A DNA stretch of 64,000 nucleotides from positions 682,001 through 746,000 of the forward strand of contig NZ_CANMZM010000002.1 of NCBI RefSeq assembly GCF_947502395.1, in the 5' to 3' direction. Source of the DNA: an uncultured Erythrobacter sp. GTDB lineage: Bacteria; Pseudomonadota; Alphaproteobacteria; Sphingomonadales; Sphingomonadaceae. The position numbers and the translations under genes were made by a program. Below the pieces are notes generated by a model. It made no database searches, was not told where the DNA came from, and worked only from the letters and a program-made list of their open reading frames with translations. The first letter of the stretch is position 1. Each line of letters starts with the position of its first letter. Below are positions 33,574-44,486 of this stretch, piece after piece.

Positions 33574-33906
33574 TCAGCGCGGCTCGAGCGGAACTTGTGG
33601 CACAAGCTCTTCGATTTCCTCACGGGTTTTTTCCGCGTCTTTGCAGGCCCCCCGATCGCCATCTTCGCAATCTTCGACCTCTTCGCGATACTGCTTTTCA
33701 AGTCGTGCCAACCGCGCTTCGCGCCTGCGTATTTCGCGCCCTCGGTTTTCGTCGGCTTCAGATTGGCTGGTGGTAGCAAGATCAACTGCCTTGCTTCCCA
33801 TGCGCACTGGTGCCGTGACCACATCAGCAGCGGCTTTTACAAGACAACCTGAAAGCGTGAGCGGAAAGGTTGCTAGGGCAATGGCGAGCAAAGGAGTGAT
33901 GCGCAT
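33574..33906 (-). CDS. Small predicted lipoprotein
   Basis: The 110-residue protein has a lipobox LSGC at C21 after a hydrophobic signal (LLAIALATFPLTLSGC). The mature part is strongly charged, with a predicted coiled coil (REIRRREARLARLEKQYREE) and two cysteines in the segment EDCEDGDRGACKD. No family is recognised. The start at 33906 is chosen for the signal sequence. It lies in the same orientation as the DUF2807 lipoprotein, about 85 bases downstream of it. Confidence 0.68.
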   Translation of the reverse strand: MRITPLLAIALATFPLTLSGCLVKAAADVVTAPVRMGSKAVDLATTSQSEADENRGREIRRREARLARLEKQYREEVEDCEDGDRGACKDAEKTREEIEELVPQVPLEPR

Positions 33907-33991
33907 GCTGTTGAGTTTGCGCTTGCCGATCGTCGAAAGCAAGTGAGGGATTACCACTTGCTACAACGATTCACCATTCTGTTGGCTCGGA

Positions 33992-34786
33992 TCAGCCCGA
34001 ACAGTTCAGGGATCCTGATCCTGAGGCGCGCTCAGTACATTTTGCCGTGCCCGTCACACGAACACTGCCGGACCCCGAAAGATCTGCTGTTACTGTGCCG
34101 TCAGACTGGAGATTGACACTGCCCGATCCGCTTACGGAGAGGCGGGCGTCGTCTGCCTTCAGCTTTGCGAAGTCGATTCCGCTTGATCCAGAAAGACTGG
34201 CATTTAGGCGCTCGGTGTTTCCCTCGCCATAAACGCTTCCCGAGCCAGACAGGCTGAGTTCGAGAGCCTCCGCAGTAATTTTGCCAAATTTCGCACTGCC
34301 AGAGCCACTGACATGAACTTCAATGCTCTGAACCTCAACGTCTCCACTGGCAAAGCTGCCAGAACCGGAAAGCGCGACTTCCGCATTTTGAGCCAGAGCA
34401 TTGGCTTCTACGCTGCCGCTCCCTGAAACTGCGATATCTCTGGGTGCTGGCATTGTAACACGGATAGTAGCGGGGGACGCATAGTCCCAGGATCCTTGTT
34501 CGCGTGTGATTCCAAGAAAGTCCTCATCAATAACGAAACGTACAGCGGCGACCGCGTCGTCACCCCCTTCGACATCAATGCTCAGCGTATCACCCTCGGT
34601 CAGAATGACATCGTCTGGCCCTTGGACGATGAGCTCAAGCGGAGTTGAACCGGCTGTATCCAGCTCGGATAAAGGCACGCCCGCCTCCCCATTGATTGTA
34701 CCATCCATGCTGAAACAGCCGGCAAGGCCAAGAGCTAAGGGAAGCGATGCGAACGCAAGGATGCGAGTGCGGGGTGATGATGACAT
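33992..34786 (-). CDS. DUF2807 'head GIN' lipoprotein with repeated SGSGS turns
   Basis: The 264-residue protein has a lipobox LAGC at C24. From about residue 120 it shows eight SGSGS or SGSS turns spaced by roughly 15-25 residues (VSGSGSV, LSGSGSF, VSGSGSA and so on). This builds a right-handed beta-solenoid typical of DUF2807, annotated as a putative auto-transporter adhesin head domain. Two cysteines near the end (KCTERA, SLNC) may cap it. GGAGGAA five bases upstream supports the start. Location at the outer membrane or cell surface is inferred. Confidence 0.82.
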   Translation of the reverse strand: MSSSPRTRILAFASLPLALGLAGCFSMDGTINGEAGVPLSELDTAGSTPLELIVQGPDDVILTEGDTLSIDVEGGDDAVAAVRFVIDEDFLGITREQGSWDYASPATIRVTMPAPRDIAVSGSGSVEANALAQNAEVALSGSGSFASGDVEVQSIEVHVSGSGSAKFGKITAEALELSLSGSGSVYGEGNTERLNASLSGSSGIDFAKLKADDARLSVSGSGSVNLQSDGTVTADLSGSGSVRVTGTAKCTERASGSGSLNCSG

Positions 34787-34877
34787 GAGGTTCCTCCACC
34801 AAAGACTGTGCGTATTACTTATATAATACACCAACAGGATCAGTTCAAGCCTATGGGGTTTTGCTGAGGGGGCAATG

Positions 34878-34909
34878 AAAAAGGGCCACCCTTTCGGGCA
34901 GCCCCTTTG
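34878..34909 (-). terminator. carD terminator
   Basis: Reading leftward, a hairpin with GGGC..CCC and GGG..GCCC arms and a GAAA loop is followed by five T residues. It lies 22 bases after the carD stop. Confidence 0.75.
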
Positions 34910-34930
34910 TTCGCAGATCGGAAGAGAGCC

Positions 34931-35464
34931 TTAGCTCTCGTCGGTGTTTTCATAATACTGCGGAGCGTGCTCACGAAGCACCTCAAGGATCTTCTCAAGG
35001 GCTGTCGCTTCGTCGGTTTCTTCCATCGCGGCAAGCTCGCGTGCCAGACGGCTTGAGGCGGCTTCGAAGATCTGACGCTCAGAATAGCTTTGCTCTGGCT
35101 GATCGTCTGGACGGAACAGATCGCGCGTGACTTCTGCAATCAGAACAATCTCGCCTGAATTGATTTTCGCTTCATATTCCTGGGCCCGGCGAGACCACAT
35201 GGTGCGCTTGACCTTCGGTTTGCCTTTGAGAGTTTCCATCGCCTCTTTGAGAGTCTTGTCGCTGGAAAGCTTGCGCATTCCGATCGATTCGACCTTGTTG
35301 GTCGGCACGCGGAGGGTCATGCGCTCTTTTTCGAACCGGAGCACGTACAACTCAAGCTGCATTCCGGCGATTTCTTCGTTTTGCAGTTCGATCACACGGC
35401 CAACGCCGTGCTTGGGGTAAACAACATAATCGCCTACAGTGAAGGCGGGCGCATTGCTTGCCAT
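34931..35464 (-). CDS. carD: CarD-family transcription regulator
   Basis: The 177-residue protein has the CarD/TRCF RNA-polymerase-interaction domain at the N-terminus (FTVGDYVVYPKHGVGRVIEL) and a helical C-terminal domain (ASSRLARELAAMEETDEATALEKIL). CarD binds the RNA polymerase beta subunit and the upstream fork of the promoter bubble to stabilise open complexes, often at rRNA promoters. AAGGAA supports the start. A TATAAT lies on the minus strand at 35659-35654, about 190 bases upstream. Confidence 0.92.
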   Translation of the reverse strand: MASNAPAFTVGDYVVYPKHGVGRVIELQNEEIAGMQLELYVLRFEKERMTLRVPTNKVESIGMRKLSSDKTLKEAMETLKGKPKVKRTMWSRRAQEYEAKINSGEIVLIAEVTRDLFRPDDQPEQSYSERQIFEAASSRLARELAAMEETDEATALEKILEVLREHAPQYYENTDES

Positions 35465-35765
35465 GCGAATTCCTTTCTAGCGGCGGCCTCCAGCGGGTCC
35501 TAACCGACGAAACAGTGATCGAAAAATCCCGCATTCGACCTCCACTTCGGGCGAAGTGTGAGTCTGGCAGAACCCGTCGCGAATTGTCGTTGCTGGTACT
35601 TGGCCTTCCTAATTCTAACTGCCGAGACTGGGACCAACCAGTCCGGTTGATGCATTATATAGCACATTCGCAACAAAATTGCGAGTCGCAGTCAGGTGAG
35701 GTCTGTTCGGAGGGCGAAAAGCCTGCGCAAATCATCAATGCGAATCAGTGAGTCGGTCGCTCGAG
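35465..35765. other. carD-fdxA intergenic region
   Basis: This 301-base gap has no convincing gene. On the minus strand a perfect TATAAT (35659-35654) could serve carD, though no clear -35 is seen 16-18 bases upstream. No fdxA terminator is evident. Confidence 0.4.
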
Positions 35766-36104
35766 TTAGTCACCTTCACCGGGGGCTTCGCTGAAGTACT
35801 TCTCAAACTTGCCTTTTTCACCCTTGTGATCATCAGCGTCTGCGGGCGGTTCTTTCTGGCTGGTAATATTGGGCCACTCGGCCGAAAACTTGGTGTTCAA
35901 CTCAAGCCACTTTTCAAGACCGTCCTCGGTGTCTGGCAGGATCGCTTCCGCTGGGCATTCAGGCTCACACACGCCGCAATCAATGCACTCAGCTGGATTG
36001 ATGACCAGCATGTTCTCGCCTTCGTAAAAGCAATCCACCGGACACACTTCCACGCAATCGGTGTATTTGCATTTGATGCAGTCATCAGTGACGACATAGG
36101 TCAT
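35766..36104 (-). CDS. fdxA: 7Fe ferredoxin FdxA
   Basis: The 112-residue ferredoxin has the [3Fe-4S][4Fe-4S] pattern [18 protein letters not shown] and [12 protein letters not shown], as in FdxA of Azotobacter and Rhizobiales. The C-terminal 50 residues are the usual extension. It is a low-potential electron carrier whose partner is not apparent here. The start at 36104 (MTYVVTDDC) is the family start. Confidence 0.93.
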   Translation of the reverse strand: MTYVVTDDCIKCKYTDCVEVCPVDCFYEGENMLVINPAECIDCGVCEPECPAEAILPDTEDGLEKWLELNTKFSAEWPNITSQKEPPADADDHKGEKGKFEKYFSEAPGEGD

Positions 36105-36187
36105 TAGAGCATCTTTCTCTTCGTCGAGCACAGCTGATGCAGGCTTGACAGGAATTTCAAGTTTCGCGCTGCTAGTGGCAAGTGGGC

Positions 36188-36493
36188 CTAATGGTCAAGG
36201 CTCTGGTCAGAGCCACGATCAAGCTCGCTGTAGAAGGACTTTGCCAAAGCGGGCGATGCGCGCCTCTTCGGCAAAGCTGTGATCTCGATAATGCGCACAT
36301 CATCGCCCACAACCAATGTCAGCACATCGCCAATAGCGACCATCTCGCTGGTCCGCCGCACATGATTTCTATTGCGACGCAAAGCGCGCTTCTCAATCAT
36401 CTTTTGCGCTGCCGAGCGTGTACGAGCAAATCGCAAGTAAACCAGCAACCGGTCGAGCCTCAGAGTGTCTGCCCCAGCGCCGCCGTCTGCCAT
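36188..36493 (-). CDS. S4-domain RNA-binding protein, Hsp15-like
   Basis: The 101-residue protein begins with an S4 domain ([25 protein letters not shown]) and a short basic tail, like Hsp15/YrfH. These bind stalled 50S subunits carrying nascent peptides. Its start lies 7 bases downstream of the helicase stop, so the two are surely co-transcribed. In many alphaproteobacteria the same trio of helicase, S4 protein and ferredoxin is kept. Confidence 0.85.
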   Translation of the reverse strand: MADGGAGADTLRLDRLLVYLRFARTRSAAQKMIEKRALRRNRNHVRRTSEMVAIGDVLTLVVGDDVRIIEITALPKRRASPALAKSFYSELDRGSDQSLDH

Positions 36494-36500
36494 TAGCGAA

Positions 36501-39416
36501 TCATCCGCCTAGCAGGTCCGCCAATTTATCGAAGGCACCGCCAGCGCGGGCCGGGCCAAAATCAGGTTTGGGCCGGTTGGGCTTTCCGCCGCGCTTAGGC
36601 TTGATACCATGGGGTTTGCCTTTCCCCTTGGCTTTGTGACCCTGCCGATCGTTGGGCTTGCCCTTTCCTTTGCGACCTTGCTTGCGCGGATCGCCGCGTC
36701 TGTCCGATCGCTGCTCACCCGCGCGACGAGGCCGCCAGGTCCAGCTGTCTGGCAAAACGGGACCTTGAGCGCCTTCCGCAAGCGCCTTTGCGCGTTGAAC
36801 CCGGAACCCCGCACTGCCTAAGAGCCGGCGCGCATTGTCTTCTTCAAGGCCGATGGAAACAGGCAAGGACAAATCGAGCGCAAACTTCGCATTGCGTGGA
36901 TTCGCGGCCTTGGCCTTCGGTTTGGGCTTGGCTTTCGCTTCGGGTGCAGCCGCAGCTTTTTGAGGAATGGGCTCCGCAGTTGCTACTTCTGGAGCCGCTT
37001 CCTTTCTGGCATCCGCGGTAGGTTGCCCCGTGGGCGTTTCCGTCTCCACAGCCTTAACCGGTGCAGTTTTCTCGCTCATTTTTGCACGCGTATCGAAAGC
37101 CGAGCGGAGAATTTTCTCAGCGAGATCGACCCTGATCACCTGACTTCCTGCAAGCCGGTAACCCGCAGGGATTACCTTGCTGTCCGAAAGAACCGGCAAC
37201 ATCGCTTCTTGCAGGGGGCGGTCATCCAGACCCAGTGCGTGGAGCAATTGTCGCGGCGCGGGCTTCAAAAGATCGCGCGCAAAGATGTCCAGCGCGCCAA
37301 AAGTCACGCCAAGCTTGCGCAAGAACGGGCGCATTTCTTTCGGGAGGTGCTCCAGGCCAGCCTTTTCGCGCGCCACCACTCCGCGGGCATCAATCAGAGT
37401 AACCAACAAGGCCCGCGCTTGGCTCCCTGCACTCGGATCGCGTGCGGCTTCTGATAATTTGCGAAGCGGTTCAAGCGGCGTAAGCTTGGTTTCGAGCCAA
37501 CCGACAAGACCAGATTCGAGCTTCTCGCGCGCCGCATCCGGAATCGCGGTGATCTCTCGTGGGAAGATCAGGCGAGACGTTCCAAAATCATCCGGAATCT
37601 CGATCTTGGCCAGTTCTCGTCCCTGCCACTGGATCGCGCCGCCTTCGATTATCAGGTCATCAAGCCCTGCTGCCAGCAACTGCTCGGCACGCTGCGACAA
37701 GAGGCTGGGCAGAGCCCTTTCGCCTGCCGCCAGCAACATCTTGCGGTCAGCCAATCCGGCTTGCGGGTCAACCGAGAATCGGAAGCCATCCAGTCGACCG
37801 ATGGTCTCTCCTTCCACACTGACGCGGCCATCGGCCTCCAGAGTGACTGGCAGTGATGCTCCATCTTGTCCGAGCGATTTCATCAGTATTGTAGTCCTTC
37901 GATTCACAAAGCGTTCTGTTAGCCGAGCATGCAGCGCATCGGAAAGCCGCGCTTCCACACCTCTGGCGCGCGCCGCCATTTCGTCTCGGGCAAGCACCCA
38001 ATCGGGCCGTTGACAGATATAGGCCCAGGATCGGATCGCGGCTATCCTTCCTTGCAGGGTGTCGATATCGCCGCCTGTACGGTCTAGCTCTGCGATGCGA
38101 GCGGCCACGAAATCAGCCCCAAGATAGCCTTCGCGCAAATCCTGCCAGAGCCTTGCGACAAAGCGCGAATGGGGGTCCACCCCAAGTTGGCGGAAATCAG
38201 GGAGCGAACATGCCTCCCAAAACCGGCGTACGCTGCCGTGGCCTTTGACGGTGTCGGCAAGCGGCTCGCCGGAAAGTCGTTTGAGCACAGCGAGATCAAT
38301 CGCTTCGGGAGCGGGCTGCAAAACCTCATTTTGGGGCTTGGATTCCAGGTCGCCGATCAGCACAGCAAGCGTATCAAATCGCGGTTCGGCCTCGCGCCAA
38401 TACAGCTTGGTGAGTGGCGCGAACTGGTGTTCCTCTATGGCGTAGATCTCTTCTTCGGCAAATTCGAGCGGTGCACCCGAGCGGCTGCCACCACCCGTGA
38501 GCACGCCAAAGCTGCCATCGGTCTGGTGCCGCCCTGCGCGCCCCGCAATCTGCGCCATCTCGGACGGAGTGAGGCGGCGCTTGCGCTTCCCATCAAACTT
38601 GGTGAGGGCCGCAAAGGCGACATGGTGCAGGTCGAGATTGAGGCCCATCCCAATCGCATCGGTGGCGACGATGTAATCAACCTCGCCATTCTGGAAGAGT
38701 TCGACCTGCTTGTTACGCGTCTCCGGCGAAAGTGCTCCCATGACGACAGCGGCTCCGCCCCGAAAACGTCTTAGAGCTTCGGCCATGGCGTACACTTGCT
38801 CGGTTGAAAAGGCGACCACCGCGCTACGTGGCGGCAGCCGAGACAGTTTGCATTCGCCAGCGTGGCTCAGCGTCGAGAAGCGCGGGCGCTCGACCATCTC
38901 GGCGCGGGGGATCAGCTTTCTGACAATCGGCTCGAGCGTTGCCGAGCCAAGGATCATCGTCTCTTCGCGGCCCCGTGCATGCATCAACCGGTCCGTAAAG
39001 ATGTGCCCGCGTTCAGGATCCGCGCCGATCTGCGCTTCGTCTATCGCAATGAAGGCGTGGGGGCCGTTCGCACCCATTCCCAGCCGATCCATTGCTTCCA
39101 TCGTGCAGCAGAAATACCGCGCTTCGGGCGGTTCAATTCGTTGCTCGCCCGTGATCAGGGCGACCGCTTTATCCCCTTTGATCGCACGCACGCGGTCATA
39201 GACCTCACGCGCGAGCAATCGCAAGGGAAAGCCCATCATGCCACTCGAATGCGCGCACATCCTCTCTATCGCAAGATGCGTCTTGCCAGTGTTGGTAGGC
39301 CCAAGAACAGCGCGCACACGGCTATCGCTGACAGGGCGATGAGGGATCTGAGACGTCACGTTGGGTGCTGTGTCAAACAGAGTCGGCCTGGGCAATGGCT
39401 TATTCGTGCGAAACAC
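36501..39416 (-). CDS. SUV3-like DExH RNA helicase
   Basis: The 971-residue superfamily 2 helicase has Walker A GPTNTGKT (39-46), DEAQ (126-129), LGSATLEPIVRKL, MGLNLDLHHVAFAAL and QIAGRAGRHQTDG. The GPTNTGKT variant and overall layout match mitochondrial SUV3, whose alphaproteobacterial homologues are its closest bacterial kin. A long middle region is of unknown function. The last 130 residues are Lys/Pro/Gly-rich (RRGDPRKQGRKGKGKPNDRQ), typical of RNA-binding tails. The start is GTG at 39416; GTG 39359 is an alternative. A role in RNA decay is inferred. Confidence 0.88.
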   Translation of the reverse strand: MFRTNKPLPRPTLFDTAPNVTSQIPHRPVSDSRVRAVLGPTNTGKTHLAIERMCAHSSGMMGFPLRLLAREVYDRVRAIKGDKAVALITGEQRIEPPEARYFCCTMEAMDRLGMGANGPHAFIAIDEAQIGADPERGHIFTDRLMHARGREETMILGSATLEPIVRKLIPRAEMVERPRFSTLSHAGECKLSRLPPRSAVVAFSTEQVYAMAEALRRFRGGAAVVMGALSPETRNKQVELFQNGEVDYIVATDAIGMGLNLDLHHVAFAALTKFDGKRKRRLTPSEMAQIAGRAGRHQTDGSFGVLTGGGSRSGAPLEFAEEEIYAIEEHQFAPLTKLYWREAEPRFDTLAVLIGDLESKPQNEVLQPAPEAIDLAVLKRLSGEPLADTVKGHGSVRRFWEACSLPDFRQLGVDPHSRFVARLWQDLREGYLGADFVAARIAELDRTGGDIDTLQGRIAAIRSWAYICQRPDWVLARDEMAARARGVEARLSDALHARLTERFVNRRTTILMKSLGQDGASLPVTLEADGRVSVEGETIGRLDGFRFSVDPQAGLADRKMLLAAGERALPSLLSQRAEQLLAAGLDDLIIEGGAIQWQGRELAKIEIPDDFGTSRLIFPREITAIPDAAREKLESGLVGWLETKLTPLEPLRKLSEAARDPSAGSQARALLVTLIDARGVVAREKAGLEHLPKEMRPFLRKLGVTFGALDIFARDLLKPAPRQLLHALGLDDRPLQEAMLPVLSDSKVIPAGYRLAGSQVIRVDLAEKILRSAFDTRAKMSEKTAPVKAVETETPTGQPTADARKEAAPEVATAEPIPQKAAAAPEAKAKPKPKAKAANPRNAKFALDLSLPVSIGLEEDNARRLLGSAGFRVQRAKALAEGAQGPVLPDSWTWRPRRAGEQRSDRRGDPRKQGRKGKGKPNDRQGHKAKGKGKPHGIKPKRGGKPNRPKPDFGPARAGGAFDKLADLLGG

Positions 39417-39578
39417 CCGATTGAATGCTTACCTTATAAGGAAAACACCTTATCGCGCCTTCGACTCTTTTGGCCGCGTGTTAAGTTTACATTTACCATG
39501 TTTCGCCATGAAAGGAGTGCGGCAGTTCGACCATTCGAAAGACAACGAAGGCGAACTGGATGCAGTGGGTAGACTGGA

Positions 39579-41324
39579 TTGGGACAAACGGGTTTGGAAA
39601 ACACTGGTGAAATTTCCCCCAGCCCTTTGGGCGAAGAACCGCGCTTTGACGAGCTGCGAGCCCCTGACGCTGCGCTGATCCCTGCTGACGATGTCGCTGA
39701 AGGCGAGATGGATGGAGAGACCGTGCGCAGTTTTGCTCCCATCCTAGCCAATTCAATGAAAGTCGCACCGCCAACCGGCAGTCGCAAAGTCAAGCGGCAG
39801 GTGCTCGCTCGGGTTCAAGGCTGGCGCGCGCGCTGTGACGAATGGAAGCTGGGCGTTAGTGAGAGACTCTCTGGCCTGGACCTCGCTCCTGACCTTGCAG
39901 AGAACATCGGCAGCCGCCGTTGGTTTCGCGGGCTTGGCACCATGGTCGCATTGGGAGCCATCGCGTTCGCCTTTTGGCCAAGCCTTACGCCATTGGAAGC
40001 GCGCGCTGCGATTCCCGAAGGCGAAGACATTCGCGATGAATTTCGTAGCCAGATGATCATGCCCTTGGCCCTTGGTGCCGACAGCGGCAGGCGCATGGGG
40101 CCGACTGCAGCGGTTATCCCGCTCGCCAGCGCACCAGAGCGCCCGCAGATCGAACTGGTGGTGACGTTGGCCAAGGGTGACAGTTTCTCCACTATGTTGC
40201 GCCGCGCCGGAGTGTCGGCAACTGATATTGGCCGCGTGAGCGCTTTGATCGGTGATGCCATGCCTCTGTCAGAGATCGAACCCGGTACCAAGATGGACAT
40301 TGTGCTCGGCAGACGGACCGAAGAGGGCGCACCACGCCCCCTAGATGCACTGGCATTTCGTGCGCGCTTTGACCTTGAGTTAGAAATTGAGCGTAACAGC
40401 GCGGAAATCGAAACCGGAGAGCCCGGAACGCTTTCACTCGCGCGCAATGTAATCCGTGTCGATGACACGCCTTTGCGTGTCCGTGGACCAGTTGGCTCGA
40501 GCCTCTATCGTTCCATGCGGGCCGCAGGCGTGCCAGCGAGTGCGGTACAGGATTATCTGCGCACTCTGGATGACCAGATCGAGCTTGATCGCGAAGTTCG
40601 CTCGTCGGACGAGTTTGATATCATTATCGCCTATCGCCGCGCGGCGACAGGAGAACGCCAAGCAGGCAATTTACTCTATGCGGGTATTGATCGTGAGGGT
40701 GAGCCCAAGACTCAATTGATGCGCTGGGGCGAAGATGGCCAATTCTTCGAAGCATCTGGCGTCGGTGAGCAACGCAAAGGGCTGGTTGCACCCGTGCCGG
40801 GGCCAGTTTCCTCGGTCTATGGCATGCGTCGCCACCCGATCCTCGGAATTAGGCGAATGCACCCAGGGCTCGACTTCCGCGCTCGTCACGGCACACCAAT
40901 TGCCGCGGTGACTGACGGGCAAGTGGTCTCCGCCGGTCGCGCTGGCGGCTGCGGAATCGCTGTTCGCCTGCGACATGGGGGCGGGCTCGACACGCGCTAT
41001 TGTCATATGAGCCGCATGGCAGTCCGCCGCGGACAACAGGTTAAGCGTGGGCAGGTCATCGGCTATGTCGGTTCAACCGGCCTCTCGACGGGGCCGCACC
41101 TGCACTATGAGATGTACCGCAATGGTCGTCACATCAATCCGTCGAGCGTAAACTATGTCACACGGGCGGTCCTTGAGGGGACTGAGCTTATTGATTTTCG
41201 CCGTCGCCTGATCGAACTGCGGCAAATCGAACCTGGTGCCGCCCTTGAAGATCTCGAGCAGCTGCCGAGCGAAGTCGAAGAACCCTCACGCGAGATCGAA
41301 AGAATCGCTGCAACTTCGATGTAG
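39579..41324 (+). CDS. Membrane-anchored M23 peptidase with long cytoplasmic N-terminus
   Basis: The protein has up to 581 residues. About 115 cytoplasmic residues precede one transmembrane helix (118-135), then a LysM-like or OpuCD-type region (VTLAKGDSFSTMLRRAGVS, DIGRVSALI). A C-terminal M23 domain has HPGLDFRARHGTP and STGPHLHYEMY with the zinc-binding HxxxD and HxH. It would cut peptidoglycan peptides. The first possible start is TTG 39579, directly after an in-frame stop; ATG 39708 with AAGG upstream is a credible shorter start. It is divergent from the helicase. Confidence 0.85.
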   Translation: MGQTGLENTGEISPSPLGEEPRFDELRAPDAALIPADDVAEGEMDGETVRSFAPILANSMKVAPPTGSRKVKRQVLARVQGWRARCDEWKLGVSERLSGLDLAPDLAENIGSRRWFRGLGTMVALGAIAFAFWPSLTPLEARAAIPEGEDIRDEFRSQMIMPLALGADSGRRMGPTAAVIPLASAPERPQIELVVTLAKGDSFSTMLRRAGVSATDIGRVSALIGDAMPLSEIEPGTKMDIVLGRRTEEGAPRPLDALAFRARFDLELEIERNSAEIETGEPGTLSLARNVIRVDDTPLRVRGPVGSSLYRSMRAAGVPASAVQDYLRTLDDQIELDREVRSSDEFDIIIAYRRAATGERQAGNLLYAGIDREGEPKTQLMRWGEDGQFFEASGVGEQRKGLVAPVPGPVSSVYGMRRHPILGIRRMHPGLDFRARHGTPIAAVTDGQVVSAGRAGGCGIAVRLRHGGGLDTRYCHMSRMAVRRGQQVKRGQVIGYVGSTGLSTGPHLHYEMYRNGRHINPSSVNYVTRAVLEGTELIDFRRRLIELRQIEPGAALEDLEQLPSEVEEPSREIERIAATSM

Positions 41325-41366
41325 AGCCGTTTCTGGTTGACATAAGGCCCTGGCAACATGCGTTGA

Positions 41367-42957
<1,591 letters not shown>

Positions 42958-42961
42958 GAAC

Positions 42962-43516
42962 ATGGGCGACATTGTCCTTGAGACAGAGCGGCTGATCTTG
43001 CGAACCGTCGTTGAAAGCGATGCGGCGCTTCAGCACCGCGTGCTGAACACACCCATCGTTATGGAGCATCTTGGCGGGGTGAAAGAACTGCATGAGATCG
43101 AGGCAAAGCACGCGAAAGTGATGCAGCTGCATGCACGCGAGGGATATTCGTTTCTCATGCTGATCGAAAAAGCGACCGGCGACCTTGTCGGCCATTCGGG
43201 GATCAAGCAGGTTGATAATCCCAATGCCCCCAATCAGGGCGACCACGAAATAGGCTGGCTTATCCGTGAAGATCGCTGGCGCCGAGGATATGCGCATGAG
43301 GCGATGGTCACGGTGCTCAAATGGGCCTTTGGCCCTGAAAATAAGAAGGGGGTGGATGCACAGCATGTTGTTGCGATCACTAACCCGCCCAATATCGGCA
43401 GTTGGAAGCTGATGGAGAAGCTGGGTATGGAGAGGCGAGAGGATCTCGATTTCGTGGACGGTGAGCCATTGATCCAATACTCGCTCACAAAAGCCAAATG
43501 GGAGAGTGCGCAATGA
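42962..43516 (+). CDS. GNAT acetyltransferase (RimJ/RimL-like), copy 2
   Basis: The 184-residue protein resembles its upstream neighbour: ETERLILRTVVESDAALQHR at the N-terminus, LIREDRWRRGYAHEAMVTVL at the acetyl-CoA loop, and NIGSWKLMEKLGMERREDLDF near the end. The shared layout points to an old tandem duplication. Substrate unknown. Its stop overlaps the following ATG by four bases. Confidence 0.83.
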   Translation: MGDIVLETERLILRTVVESDAALQHRVLNTPIVMEHLGGVKELHEIEAKHAKVMQLHAREGYSFLMLIEKATGDLVGHSGIKQVDNPNAPNQGDHEIGWLIREDRWRRGYAHEAMVTVLKWAFGPENKKGVDAQHVVAITNPPNIGSWKLMEKLGMERREDLDFVDGEPLIQYSLTKAKWESAQ

Positions 43517-44097
43517 CCAACTACCCCGGTGTAAACATCGTGCCGATCCACGGCAAAACGCCCAAAATCCACGAAACCGCCTTTATAGCTCCGGGATGCA
43601 CGATCATTGGCGATGTTGAGATCGGAGCAGGTTCTTCGATCTGGTACAATTGCGTCCTTCGCGCTGACGTCTACAAAATCCGGATTGGTGAGCGCACCAA
43701 TGTCCAAGATGGCTCCGTTCTGCACTGCGATCCGCCGCGGCCCGGGGATGAGGAAGGCTCCCCGCTTATCATCGGCGATGATGTGCTGATTGGGCACATG
43801 GCGATGGTCCACGGTTGCACCATTCACGACCGAGGCTTTGTCGGGCTTGGCGCGATTGCTATGAACAAGTCGGTGATTGGGTCAGATGCCATGCTGGGTG
43901 CGGGTGCTATGTTGACCGAACGCAAAGTGATGGGCGAGCGTGAGCTTTGGGCAGGCCGCCCGGCAAAGAAGCTGAAAGAGCTCAACGACGCAGCAATTGC
44001 CGGTATGCGCATCGGGGTTGCCCATTATGCAGAGAACGCCAAGCATCACGCCCAAGCCGTGAATGAGGCGATAGGCCGAAAGGGAGATCAAGGATGA
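43513..44097 (+). CDS. Gamma-class carbonic anhydrase-like hexapeptide protein
   Basis: The 194-residue left-handed beta-helix protein has GVNIVPIHGKTPKIHETAF, hexapeptide repeats, and the zinc-ligand histidine pattern VLHCD and IGHMAMVHGC. The family includes gamma carbonic anhydrases and YrdA/PaaY-type proteins, many with weak or no hydratase activity. The four-base overlaps with the GNAT gene and the VOC gene show tight coupling. Confidence 0.87.
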   Translation: MTNYPGVNIVPIHGKTPKIHETAFIAPGCTIIGDVEIGAGSSIWYNCVLRADVYKIRIGERTNVQDGSVLHCDPPRPGDEEGSPLIIGDDVLIGHMAMVHGCTIHDRGFVGLGAIAMNKSVIGSDAMLGAGAMLTERKVMGERELWAGRPAKKLKELNDAAIAGMRIGVAHYAENAKHHAQAVNEAIGRKGDQG

Positions 44098-44486
44098 CGT
44101 TCAACTACATCACATTGGGTTCCAACGATCTGCAGACATCGCGCAGTTATTATGACCCAGTCATGGATGCGCTGGGGGCGAAGCTTGAAGCCGAGTACGA
44201 GGGCATGACCTTCGCGTACAAATTCCCCGATGGCTTTATGGTATGGGTGACAAAGCCGCAAAATGGCGAAGCGGCGGCGTGCGGCAATGGCCACACCGCC
44301 GGCTTCTTCGCAGCGACACCCGAAGCGGTGGACGCGGCGCATGCGTCAGCGCTTGCCAACGGGGGCAGCGATGAAGGCGCACCAGGGCCGCGGCCGATGT
44401 ATGGCCCCGAATTCTACGGAGGCTACGCCCGCGATCCTGATGGCAACAAGATGAGCTTTGTGACGTCTGTGAAGCCCAACGATTAA
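44094..44486 (+). CDS. VOC-superfamily (glyoxalase-like) protein
   Basis: The 130-residue single VOC domain starts FNYITLGSNDLQTSRSYYDP and ends FYGGYARDPDGNKMSFV, the glyoxalase/bleomycin-resistance pattern. Metal-binding His/Glu spacing is only partly kept, and the substrate is unknown. Its stop codon interlocks with that of the convergent DUF1993 gene inside a shared TTAA. Confidence 0.83.
   Translation: MTFNYITLGSNDLQTSRSYYDPVMDALGAKLEAEYEGMTFAYKFPDGFMVWVTKPQNGEAAACGNGHTAGFFAATPEAVDAAHASALANGGSDEGAPGPRPMYGPEFYGGYARDPDGNKMSFVTSVKPND

Noticed and set aside
33992..34440. CRISPR-like or tandem DNA repeat in the DUF2807 gene
   Set aside because: The repetition is in protein turns (SGSGS) with varied spacing and codons, not in identical DNA units with spacers.
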